Assembly: GCA_900317855.1 (NCBI GenBank)
Contig: ONIG01000003.1
Span: forward strand, 52,805 to 116,804
DNA length: 64,000 nucleotides
Reading direction: 5' to 3'
Source of the DNA: an uncultured Eubacteriales bacterium
GTDB taxonomy: Bacteria; Bacillota; Clostridia; Oscillospirales; Oscillospiraceae
The translations under genes and the position numbers were made by a program. The notes under the pieces were generated by a model. The model did not search any database. It was not told the DNA's origin and was given only the letters and a program-made list of their open reading frames with translations. Positions 7,167 through 15,414 of the stretch are shown here, in pieces (the stretch's first letter is position 1; every line of letters starts with the position of its first letter).

Positions 7167-7997
7167 ATGAAAAACAGACTGATCGTTGCGGCCATCGGCA
7201 TCCCGGCGCTGCTGGCTGTGATCTTCTTCACCCCGATCTGGGGCTGGGGCATCGTGGTGGCCATCATGGCGTCGTTCTGCGCGTGGGAGCTGCTGCACAC
7301 GACGATGCCGAAGTTCGTGCCGCGCTTTGCGGTGTATGCCGGCGTGTGCGGCGCGGCCATCGTGCTCGGCGCGGCGTTCGGCCGGTCCGAGCTCGTGTTC
7401 AAGATCGCGGCCTATGTGCTGTTTGTGACCATGTTCGTCGAGATGATGATCTCGTTTCACAAGTCCGAGCGCATCCCGTTTCAGGATCTGGCGCTCGTGT
7501 TCACGGCGGGCATTGTCATCCCGTGGATGCTCTCGTCGCTCGTGCGCCTCGGCCTGAACGACCCGAAGGCGCCGTATCTGCTGCTGCCGTTCGTCATCAC
7601 GTGGCTGAGCGATTCGGGCGCGTTCTTTGTCGGCCGCAGCATGGGCAAGACCAAGCTCGCCCCGGCCCTGAGCCCGAACAAAACGGTCGAGGGCTGCGTC
7701 GGCGGCTTCGTGTGCGCCATTGCGGCGGCCATGCTCTACGGCCTCGTGCTGCACCTGTGCGGCTACCGCGTGCAGATCGGCCTGCTTGCCATCTACGGCT
7801 TCTTCGGCAGCCTTGCCGGTCAGGCGGGCGACCTGGCGTTTTCCGCCATCAAGCGCGAGCACGGCGTGAAGGATTACAGCAATCTGCTGCCCGGTCACGG
7901 CGGCATGCTCGACCGGTTCGACAGCACGATCTTCACCGCGCCCATGCTCGAGCTGCTGGTGCTGCTGGCACCGGCCGTCTCGGTCGTGGCGAAGTAA
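7167..7997 (+). CDS. cdsA: Phosphatidate cytidylyltransferase
   Basis: A 276-residue integral membrane enzyme that makes CDP-diacylglycerol from phosphatidate and CTP, the branch point of phospholipid synthesis. It is strongly hydrophobic with about eight membrane segments and has the CDP-alcohol signature in its last third: GRSMGKTKLAPALSPNKTVE, FGSLAGQAGDLAFSAIKR and the Asp-rich KDYSNLLPGHGGMLDRFDS. The start follows GGGAGG. It sits 40 bases after uppS and 12 bases before dxr. Confidence 0.95.
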   Translation: MKNRLIVAAIGIPALLAVIFFTPIWGWGIVVAIMASFCAWELLHTTMPKFVPRFAVYAGVCGAAIVLGAAFGRSELVFKIAAYVLFVTMFVEMMISFHKSERIPFQDLALVFTAGIVIPWMLSSLVRLGLNDPKAPYLLLPFVITWLSDSGAFFVGRSMGKTKLAPALSPNKTVEGCVGGFVCAIAAAMLYGLVLHLCGYRVQIGLLAIYGFFGSLAGQAGDLAFSAIKREHGVKDYSNLLPGHGGMLDRFDSTIFTAPMLELLVLLAPAVSVVAK

Positions 7998-8009
7998 GGG
8001 AGCACAGCT

Positions 8010-9158
8010 ATGGTACATTCGATTTCCATTCTTGGTTCCACCGGCAGCATCGGCCGCCAGACCGTTGCCGTCGCGGAGCATCTGGGTCTCAACGTGCGCG
8101 CGCTGACGACGAACCGCAACATCCAGCTCGCCGAAGAGCAGGCACGCCGCCTGCACCCGGCGTTCGTCGCCGTGACGGATGAGACGGCGGCCAGAGCGCT
8201 GCGCATCGCGCTCGCCGACACGGACATTGCCGTCGGCAGCGGGGAAAACGCCCTGTGCGAGGCGGCGGTGCTCTCGGACACGGACGCCGTCGTCACGGCG
8301 GTGTCCGGCGCGGTCGGCCTGCGGCCGACGCTCGCGGCTATCGAAAAAGGCCGCCGCATCGCGCTGGCCAATAAAGAAACGCTCGTGTGCGCGGGCGACA
8401 TCGTCATGCGCCGCGCCGGGGAATGCGGCGCGGAGATCGTGCCGGTCGATTCCGAGCACTCGGCCATCTTCCAGTGTCTGACTGGCCGGGAGGGGGAACT
8501 GCGCAAGATCCTGCTCACCGGCTCCGGCGGTCCGTTCCGCGGCTGGACGCGCGAAGAAACGCGCGACGTCACGCCCGAGATGGCCGTCCGCCACCCGAAC
8601 TGGAGCATGGGCGCGAAGATCAGCGTGGACTCCGCAACCATGATGAACAAGGGCCTGGAATTCATCGAGGCCATGCACCTGTTCGGCGTCACGCCGGACG
8701 ATATTCAGGTGCTCATCCATCCGGAGAGCGTCGTGCACTCGATGGTCGAGCTGCTCGACGGCACGGTCATCGCCCAGCTCGGCGTGCCGGACATGGGGCT
8801 GCCCATCCAGTACGCGCTCACGTATCCGGAGCGCAAGCCCAGCCGCAGTGACCGGCTGGACTTCACGGCCTATCCCGGCGGGCTGCACTTCTACGCGCCC
8901 GATCTCGAGGCGCTGCCGTGTCTTGCGCTCGCCATGCGGTGCGCGCGCACCGGCGGCACCGCGCCGACGGTCATGAACGCAGCCAACGAAATTGCCGTTG
9001 GCCTGTTTTTGGGCCACAAGATCGGGTATCATTCTATTTATGAAAGCGTTGCGGCGGCGGTGGAGGCCATCGCACCGGCCGCAGCGCCGGATCTGGACGT
9101 CATCCGCGCGGCCGATCAGGAGGCCCGCGCGTTCGTCCGGTCGTATTTCCATTTCTGA
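8010..9158 (+). CDS. dxr: 1-deoxy-D-xylulose-5-phosphate reductoisomerase
   Basis: A 382-residue enzyme making 2-C-methyl-D-erythritol 4-phosphate, the committed step of the MEP isoprenoid pathway. It has the NADPH motif ILGSTGSIGRQT at the N-terminus, ANKETLVCAG, the metal/substrate region VPVDSEHSAIFQCL, LTGSGGPFR, and the flexible-loop region HPNWSMGAKISVDSATMMNK. Length matches the family. With ispG two genes downstream and uppS upstream, the operon links precursor supply to undecaprenyl synthesis. Confidence 0.97.
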   Translation: MVHSISILGSTGSIGRQTVAVAEHLGLNVRALTTNRNIQLAEEQARRLHPAFVAVTDETAARALRIALADTDIAVGSGENALCEAAVLSDTDAVVTAVSGAVGLRPTLAAIEKGRRIALANKETLVCAGDIVMRRAGECGAEIVPVDSEHSAIFQCLTGREGELRKILLTGSGGPFRGWTREETRDVTPEMAVRHPNWSMGAKISVDSATMMNKGLEFIEAMHLFGVTPDDIQVLIHPESVVHSMVELLDGTVIAQLGVPDMGLPIQYALTYPERKPSRSDRLDFTAYPGGLHFYAPDLEALPCLALAMRCARTGGTAPTVMNAANEIAVGLFLGHKIGYHSIYESVAAAVEAIAPAAAPDLDVIRAADQEARAFVRSYFHF

Positions 9159-9170
9159 AAGGACACCTGC

Positions 9171-10217
9171 ATGTATATTCTGCTCGCAATTCTCGTCTTT
9201 GGGATCCTCATCGCCGTGCATGAGCTCGGCCACTTCCTTGTGGCCAAGGCGTGCGGGGTGCGTGTGGATGAGTTCGCCATCGGCATGGGCCCCGCCATCT
9301 GGAAAAAGCAGAAGGGGGAGACGCTCTACGCCGTCCGCTGCCTGCCGATCGGCGGGTTTTGCGCCATGGCGGGCGAGGACGAGGCGATCGACGACCCGCG
9401 CGCGTTCACGAGCCAGCCGGCATGGAAGCGGTTTCTGATTCTCTGCGCCGGCGCGTTCATGAACTTCGTGTTCGGTCTGCTGCTGCTTCTGATCGTGTTT
9501 GCGCAGGCGAAGAGCTTCTCCACGCCGACGCTCACGGACTTCATGGACGGCTGCCCCTATCAGGGGGAGGACGCCCTGCAGGTGGGCGACACGATTTGGA
9601 GCATCGACGGGCACCGCATCTATTTCACGACCAATGTCAGCGAATATCTCGCCCGCGGGGGCGACACGCATGACATCGTCGTCAAGCGTGACGGCGAGAA
9701 GGTCGCGCTCAATGATTTCTACCTTGTCGCGCGGGAGTATCCGGAGCAGGACGGCAAGATGTATGGCTTCTATTTCGGCACGAAGCCGGCGACATTCGGC
9801 GCCAAGCTCCAGACGACGTGGTACAGCGCGATGGACTTCGTGCGCATGGTCTGGATGGGCCTGAGCGATCTGTTCGCGGGTGCGGTCGGCGTCAAGGATC
9901 TGTCCGGCCCAGTCGGCATCGTGAGCATGATGAACGAGGTCGGCAAGGAGTCGGCCACGAAGGCGGCCGCCTTCTCGAACATCGCTTATTTCTCGGCGTT
10001 CATCGCCGTGAACCTCGCGGTCATGAACATGCTGCCGCTGCCGGCGCTTGACGGCGGGCGCGTGTTCTGTCTGCTCGTCACGTGGGTGCTCGAGCGGATC
10101 AGCCGCAGGAAGATCGACCCCAAGTATGAGGGCTATATCCACACGGCGGGGCTGGTGCTGCTGCTGGCACTGATGGCCTACGTCATGTATAACGACATTT
10201 CCAAACTCGTCACCTGA
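9171..10217 (+). CDS. rseP: Site-2 intramembrane metalloprotease (RseP/RasP family)
   Basis: A 348-residue membrane zinc protease that cleaves substrates, such as anti-sigma factors and signal-peptide remnants, within the membrane. The zinc motif HELGH is in the first membrane segment (IAVHELGHFLVAKACGVRV). A single PDZ-like domain lies in the middle (QVGDTIWSIDGHRIYF), and the last third has the second metal motif NMLPLPALDGGRV. Length agrees with Bacillota RasP, which has one PDZ domain. The position between dxr and ispG is the conserved one. Confidence 0.95.
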   Translation: MYILLAILVFGILIAVHELGHFLVAKACGVRVDEFAIGMGPAIWKKQKGETLYAVRCLPIGGFCAMAGEDEAIDDPRAFTSQPAWKRFLILCAGAFMNFVFGLLLLLIVFAQAKSFSTPTLTDFMDGCPYQGEDALQVGDTIWSIDGHRIYFTTNVSEYLARGGDTHDIVVKRDGEKVALNDFYLVAREYPEQDGKMYGFYFGTKPATFGAKLQTTWYSAMDFVRMVWMGLSDLFAGAVGVKDLSGPVGIVSMMNEVGKESATKAAAFSNIAYFSAFIAVNLAVMNMLPLPALDGGRVFCLLVTWVLERISRRKIDPKYEGYIHTAGLVLLLALMAYVMYNDISKLVT

Positions 10218-10284
10218 GCCGGGGCGGAATTTTCCGCCTCGGGCTTTCGTGCGTTTTCGGCCTCTCGGAGATACAGGAGTGTTT

Positions 10285-11337
10285 ATGAACAGAACCCAGA
10301 CAAAACAGATCCATGTCGGCCCCGTCGCCATCGGCGGCGGCGCGCCGGTCGCGGTGCAGTCGATGTGCAACACGCACACTTCGGACGCGCGCGCGACCAT
10401 CGAGCAGATCGCCCGGCTGCATGACGCCGGGTGCGAGATCATCCGCCTCGCCGTGCCGGATCAGGCCGCGGCGGACGCCCTGCCCGAGATCGTACACGCC
10501 TCGCCCATCCCGGTCGTGGCCGACATTCATTTTGACTATCGGCTCGCGCTCGCGGCGGCGAAGGCCGGCGTGCACAAGATCCGCATCAACCCCGGCAACA
10601 TCGGCGAGCCGGACAATGTCCGCAAGGTGGCCGAGGCCTGCCGGGAGCGCGGCATCCCCATCCGTATCGGTGTCAACGGCGGCAGTCTGGAAAAGCGCCT
10701 GCTCGAAAAGTACGGCCACCCGACGCCGGAGGCGCTCGTCGAGAGCGCGCAGGGGCACATTGACCTGCTGCACCGGTATGATTTTGACGATATCGCCCTG
10801 TCGATGAAGAGCTCCACCGTGCCGCTGACGATTGCGGCCTACCGGCTCGCGGCCGAGCGGTTTCCCTATCCGCTGCACGTCGGCGTCACGGAGACCGGCA
10901 CGGCCTACAACGGCATCATCCGCTCCGCCGTCGGCATCGGCACCCTGCTGTCCGAGGGCATCGGCGACACGATCCGCGTCTCGCTCACGGCCGACCCCAT
11001 GGAGGAGGTGCGCGCCGGCATCGCCATTCTGAAGGCGGCTGGGCTGCGCCGCGAGGGCGTGCGCTTTGTCTCATGCCCGACATGCGGCCGCACGCAGATC
11101 GACCTCATCGCGCTTGCGCAGGAGGTCGAGCAGCGGCTGCAGGGGCTGGAGCGCGACATCACGGTCGCCGTGATGGGCTGCGTCGTCAACGGCCCCGGCG
11201 AGGCGCACGAGGCGGACTACGGCATTGCCGGCGGCAAGGACTGCGGCCTGCTGTTTCGCCGCGGCGAGATCCTCGGCAAGTACCCCGCGGACAAGCTGGC
11301 CGATGCGCTGGTGGACCTGATCCTGAGCGAAAAGTGA
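10285..11337 (+). CDS. ispG: 4-hydroxy-3-methylbut-2-enyl diphosphate synthase (GcpE)
   Basis: A 350-residue 4Fe-4S enzyme that converts MEcPP to HMBPP in the MEP pathway. The N-terminal TIM barrel starts with VAIGGGAPVAVQSMCNT and the C-terminal cluster domain has SCPTCGRTQ and VMGCVVNGPGEA, giving the three cluster cysteines and the Glu of the reductase type. The ATG at 10285 follows ACAGGAG; upstream in-frame codons lack such a site. It ends 8 bases before polC. Confidence 0.96.
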   Translation: MNRTQTKQIHVGPVAIGGGAPVAVQSMCNTHTSDARATIEQIARLHDAGCEIIRLAVPDQAAADALPEIVHASPIPVVADIHFDYRLALAAAKAGVHKIRINPGNIGEPDNVRKVAEACRERGIPIRIGVNGGSLEKRLLEKYGHPTPEALVESAQGHIDLLHRYDFDDIALSMKSSTVPLTIAAYRLAAERFPYPLHVGVTETGTAYNGIIRSAVGIGTLLSEGIGDTIRVSLTADPMEEVRAGIAILKAAGLRREGVRFVSCPTCGRTQIDLIALAQEVEQRLQGLERDITVAVMGCVVNGPGEAHEADYGIAGGKDCGLLFRRGEILGKYPADKLADALVDLILSEK

Positions 11338-11344
11338 GGAAGCT

Positions 11345-14300
11345 ATGAGCGAAAAGATCCCGTTTCTTGATATGTTCCCGGACTGCGCGTCCCTGCAGGA
11401 TACCTGCGGCGGGCTCGACAAGGCCGAGGTGCTGGATGTGCTCATCGAGCGCGAGAGCATGACGATGCAGCTGCACACGTGGTTTGCGCGCATGCCCGCG
11501 CCCGTCGAGCGCACGAATATTGAGCAGCTGCTCGCGGCACAGTTCCGGCTGCGCGGCGTGCAGATTCAGGCGGAATATCCCGCCCCGGAGCAGAAAAAAG
11601 AGGAAAAGAAGGCGAAAGCCAAGGTCCTCATGGGCAAGCCCATCCCGAAGCGTGCGGACATCACGCCCATGAACGAGCTCACGCTCGAGAGCGGCAATGT
11701 CACGCTCGAGGGGCAGGTGTTTGCCGTCAACAGCCGCGAGATCGCCAAATACGGCTCGGCCGTGCTCTCGTTTGACATGACCGACAGCACGAGCAGCGTG
11801 CGTGTGTCGCGCTTTCTGCGCTCGGACGACGATCAGGGCATTATCGGCCTCATCCACGAGGGCATGTGGCTGCGCGTGCAGGGCAAGATTAACTACAGCA
11901 AGTACGACGAGGACATGGTGCTCGAGCCGCGCAACATCGTGCAGGGAGAGAAGGTCATCCGCCCCGACAACGCACCGCAAAAGCGCGTGGAGCTGCACCT
12001 GCATACCCGCTACTCGGCGCTCGACGCCATCTCCGACCCCGCCGACCTCGTGGCCCGCGCGGCCTACTGGGGCCACCCGGCCATCGCCGTGACGGATCAC
12101 GGCGTGGCGCAGGCGTTTCCGGATATGTGGAAGGCGTCGAAGAAATACGGCGTGAAGATCATCTACGGCGAGGAGGGCTACCTCGTCAACGACGTGGACG
12201 GCACGCTCGCCGTGCACGGGGAGAGCGACCTGCCGCTCGATACGGAGTTTATCGCCTTCGACATCGAGACGACCGGCCTGCACCTGGACACGAACCGCAT
12301 GACGGAGATCGGCGCGGTGCTCTTCTCCGGCGGGGAGATCAAGGCGGAGTTTGACACGTTCGTCAACCCGCACATGCCCATCCCGGCCGAGATCACGCGC
12401 CTGACCGGCATCACGGATGCAGACGTGGCCAATGCGCCGGATGAGGCGGAGGCCATGCGCCAGTTTCTCGACTTTGCGGGCGGGCGGCCGATCATCGCGC
12501 ACAATGCCGACTTTGATACCGGCTTCATGAGCGCGGCCTGCCGCCGGGCGGGCATCCCGTTCGAGCCGGTGTATCTCGACACGCTGGTGCTCGCGCAGTA
12601 CCTGCTGCCGGATCTCAAGCACCACAAGCTCGACCAGGTCTCGAACCGCCTGAGCCTGCCGGACTTCAACCACCACCGCGCGTGCGACGATGCGATGGTC
12701 GTGGCGCGCATCATGGACAAGTTCCTGCCCATGCTCGCGGCTAAGGGCGCAAAGACGATCGGCGACTTCAACGACCTCGTGCGCGGCGGCCTGAAAGAGA
12801 AGCGCCGCACGCACCACATCTCCATCCTGGTGAAAAACAAGACCGGCCTGAAAAATCTCTACGAGATCATTTCCCGGTCGTATCTGAAATATTTTAAGCG
12901 CAACCCCACCATCCCCAAGAGCCTGCTCATGGAATACCGCGAGGGCCTCATCATCGGCTCGGCGTGCGAGGCGGGCGAGGTGTTCGAGGCCGTGCTGCGC
13001 GGCAAGAGCGACACGGAACTCCGACGCATCGCGTCGTTTTACGACTATCTCGAGATCATGCCGCTGGCCAATAACCACTTCCTGCTCGATAACGGCACCG
13101 TGCGCAGCGAGGAATCCCTGCGCAACCTCAACCGCCGCATCGTGCAGCTCGGCGAGGAGCTCGGCAAGCCCGTCGTGGCGACGTGCGATGTGCATTTTCT
13201 CGATCCCGAGCAGGAGATTTTCCGCCGCATCCTGCTGGCGGCCAAGAAATTTTCCGACGCGGACAAGGCCATGCCGCTCTATTACCGCACGACGGAGGAG
13301 ATGCTCGACGAATTTGCCTATCTCGGCCCCGAAAAGGCGCAGGAGGTCGTCGTCACGAACACGAACGCCATTGCCGACAGTGTCGAGGTGTTCGAACTCC
13401 TGCCGAAGGACCTCTACCCGCCGAAGATCGAAAACTCCGCCCAGCAGCTCAAAGACCTGGTCTATGGCAAGATGACGGCCATCTACGGTGAAAACCCGCC
13501 GAAGCTCATCACCGACCGCGTCGAGACCGAGCTGCACGACATTCTCTCGCGCGGGTACGACGTCATTTACATGAGCGCGCAGAAGCTCGTCGCCAACTCC
13601 CTCGAGCACGGCTATCTGGTCGGCAGCCGAGGCAGCGTCGGCTCGTCGCTCGTGGCGTATTTCTCCGGCATCACGGAGGTCAACTCCCTTCCGCCGCACT
13701 ATGTCTGCCCGCAGTGCAAGTATACGGACTTTGACTCCGGCGCAGGCTTCGGCTGCGGCGCGGACATGCCGGACAAGGTGTGCCCCAAGTGCGGCGCCAA
13801 GCTGCGCAAGGACGGGTTTGATATTCCGTTTGAAACGTTCCTCGGCTTCGGCGGCGACAAGGTGCCCGATATCGACCTGAACTTCTCGGGCGAATATCAG
13901 GCCAAGGCGCATAAGTACACCGAAGAGCTCTTCGGCTCGGATCACGTGTTCCGCGCCGGGACGATCGGCACGCTGGCGGAAAAGACGGCCTACGGCTATG
14001 TCCTCAAGTACCTCGAGGAGCGCGGCAAGACCCTGCCGAAGGCGGAGATGAACCGCCTCGCGCTCGGCTGCGTCGGCGTCAAGCGCACGACCGGCCAGCA
14101 CCCCGGCGGCCTCGTCGTCATCCCGCAGGACAAGGACGTCACGGATTTCTGCCCCGTGCAGCACCCGGCCGACGATCCGAACAGCGACATCATCACCACC
14201 CATTTTGAATACCACTGCATGGAGGCAAACCTGCTCAAGCTCGACGAGCTCGGCCACGATGACCCGACCATGATCCGCATGCTTGAGGACATGACCGGCG

Positions 14301-15310
14301 TCAACGCGCGCGAGATCCCGCTCGACGATCCGGAGACCATGGGCATCTTCTGCAGCGCGGCGCCGCTCGGCCTGACGGACGACGACCCGATCGTCGGCAA
14401 GACCGGCACGATCGGCATCCCCGAGTTCGGCACCGGCTTCACGCGCCAGATGCTCGTCGACACGCAGCCGAAGGGCTTTGACATCCTCGTGCGCCTGTCC
14501 GGCTTCTCGCACGGCACGGACGTGTGGCTCGGCAACGCGAAGGACCTCATCATGTCCGGCACGGCGACGGTCAACCAGACGGTCGGCTGCCGCGACGATA
14601 TCATGCTCTACCTTATCAGCCGCGGTATGGACGCCAAGCTCTCGTTCAAGATCATGGAGAGCGTCCGCAAGGGCAAGGTCAAGCGCGGCGGCTTCCAGGA
14701 CGGCTGGGTCGAGACGATGCAGGAGCACGGCGTGCCGGAGTGGTACATCACGTCCCTGAGCAAGATCGCCTACCTGTTCCCGAAGGCGCACGCGGTGGCC
14801 TACGTCATGATGGCGTTTCGCATCGCGTGGTTCAAGGTGCACGAGCCGCTGGCGTTTTACAGCGCGTATTTCTACCGCCGCAGCCAGAAGGACTCGTTCG
14901 ACGCCGATATGATGACGCGCGGCCTCGATTACACCCGCCGCAAGATCAACGAGCTGCGCAACAAGCCCACGCTCACAGCCAAGGAAGAGGACCTGCTCGT
15001 GACGATGGAGGCCGTGTACGAATTCAACCTCCGCGGGTTCGAGTTCGCGCCCATGAGTCTCTATGAGAGCGACGCGACGAAGTTCCTCATCCGCGACGGG
15101 AAGCTCCTGCCGCCGTTCGTGGCCATCTCCGGTCTCGGCGAGAGCGCGGCGTGGAATCTCGTGGCCTGCCGCGCCGGCGGGCGCGAGTTCGTGTCGGTCG
15201 AGGAGCTCTCGGCCGCCTGCCCGAAGGTCAGTCAGACGCACCTGGAGCAGCTGCGCGCCATGGGCGCGCTCGGCGAGATGCCGGACAGCAGCCAGATGAG
15301 CCTGTTTTAA
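11345..15310 (+). CDS. polC: DNA polymerase III alpha subunit, PolC type
   Basis: A 1321-residue replicative polymerase with built-in proofreading, the hallmark of low-GC Gram-positives. Order: N-terminal region and OB-fold (EGQVFAVNSREIAKYGSAVL), PHP domain from about residue 217 (VELHLHTRYSALDAISD), DEDDh 3'-5' exonuclease inserted in it from about 302 (FIAFDIETTGLHLDTNRMTE; HNADFDTGFM), a zinc-binding insertion around 788 (CPQCK ... CPKCG), and the polymerase palm with catalytic Asp in DKVPDIDLNFSGEYQ near 840, then the tandem helix-hairpin-helix region. It is about 100 residues shorter than the 1437-residue Bacillus subtilis protein, mostly at the N-terminus. It closes the pyrH operon. 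Confidence 0.97.
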   Translation: MSEKIPFLDMFPDCASLQDTCGGLDKAEVLDVLIERESMTMQLHTWFARMPAPVERTNIEQLLAAQFRLRGVQIQAEYPAPEQKKEEKKAKAKVLMGKPIPKRADITPMNELTLESGNVTLEGQVFAVNSREIAKYGSAVLSFDMTDSTSSVRVSRFLRSDDDQGIIGLIHEGMWLRVQGKINYSKYDEDMVLEPRNIVQGEKVIRPDNAPQKRVELHLHTRYSALDAISDPADLVARAAYWGHPAIAVTDHGVAQAFPDMWKASKKYGVKIIYGEEGYLVNDVDGTLAVHGESDLPLDTEFIAFDIETTGLHLDTNRMTEIGAVLFSGGEIKAEFDTFVNPHMPIPAEITRLTGITDADVANAPDEAEAMRQFLDFAGGRPIIAHNADFDTGFMSAACRRAGIPFEPVYLDTLVLAQYLLPDLKHHKLDQVSNRLSLPDFNHHRACDDAMVVARIMDKFLPMLAAKGAKTIGDFNDLVRGGLKEKRRTHHISILVKNKTGLKNLYEIISRSYLKYFKRNPTIPKSLLMEYREGLIIGSACEAGEVFEAVLRGKSDTELRRIASFYDYLEIMPLANNHFLLDNGTVRSEESLRNLNRRIVQLGEELGKPVVATCDVHFLDPEQEIFRRILLAAKKFSDADKAMPLYYRTTEEMLDEFAYLGPEKAQEVVVTNTNAIADSVEVFELLPKDLYPPKIENSAQQLKDLVYGKMTAIYGENPPKLITDRVETELHDILSRGYDVIYMSAQKLVANSLEHGYLVGSRGSVGSSLVAYFSGITEVNSLPPHYVCPQCKYTDFDSGAGFGCGADMPDKVCPKCGAKLRKDGFDIPFETFLGFGGDKVPDIDLNFSGEYQAKAHKYTEELFGSDHVFRAGTIGTLAEKTAYGYVLKYLEERGKTLPKAEMNRLALGCVGVKRTTGQHPGGLVVIPQDKDVTDFCPVQHPADDPNSDIITTHFEYHCMEANLLKLDELGHDDPTMIRMLEDMTGVNAREIPLDDPETMGIFCSAAPLGLTDDDPIVGKTGTIGIPEFGTGFTRQMLVDTQPKGFDILVRLSGFSHGTDVWLGNAKDLIMSGTATVNQTVGCRDDIMLYLISRGMDAKLSFKIMESVRKGKVKRGGFQDGWVETMQEHGVPEWYITSLSKIAYLFPKAHAVAYVMMAFRIAWFKVHEPLAFYSAYFYRRSQKDSFDADMMTRGLDYTRRKINELRNKPTLTAKEEDLLVTMEAVYEFNLRGFEFAPMSLYESDATKFLIRDGKLLPPFVAISGLGESAAWNLVACRAGGREFVSVEELSAACPKVSQTHLEQLRAMGALGEMPDSSQMSLF

Positions 15311-15335
15311 ATTCGTTACTTTTTGCAATTTCTGT

Positions 15336-15364
15336 TTGCAACATGCGGCGATCCTTGGTATGAT
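15336..15364 (+). promoter_or_regulatory. Sigma-A promoter of the SLH surface protein gene
   Basis: TTGCAA at 15336-15341 and TATGAT at 15359-15364 are separated by 17 bases, 51 bases before the start codon. Confidence 0.65.
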
Positions 15365-15414
15365 AAAGCTGTATCCCTGTATGATTCGGTGCGACCGAAA
15401 GAGGAGGTTATGCA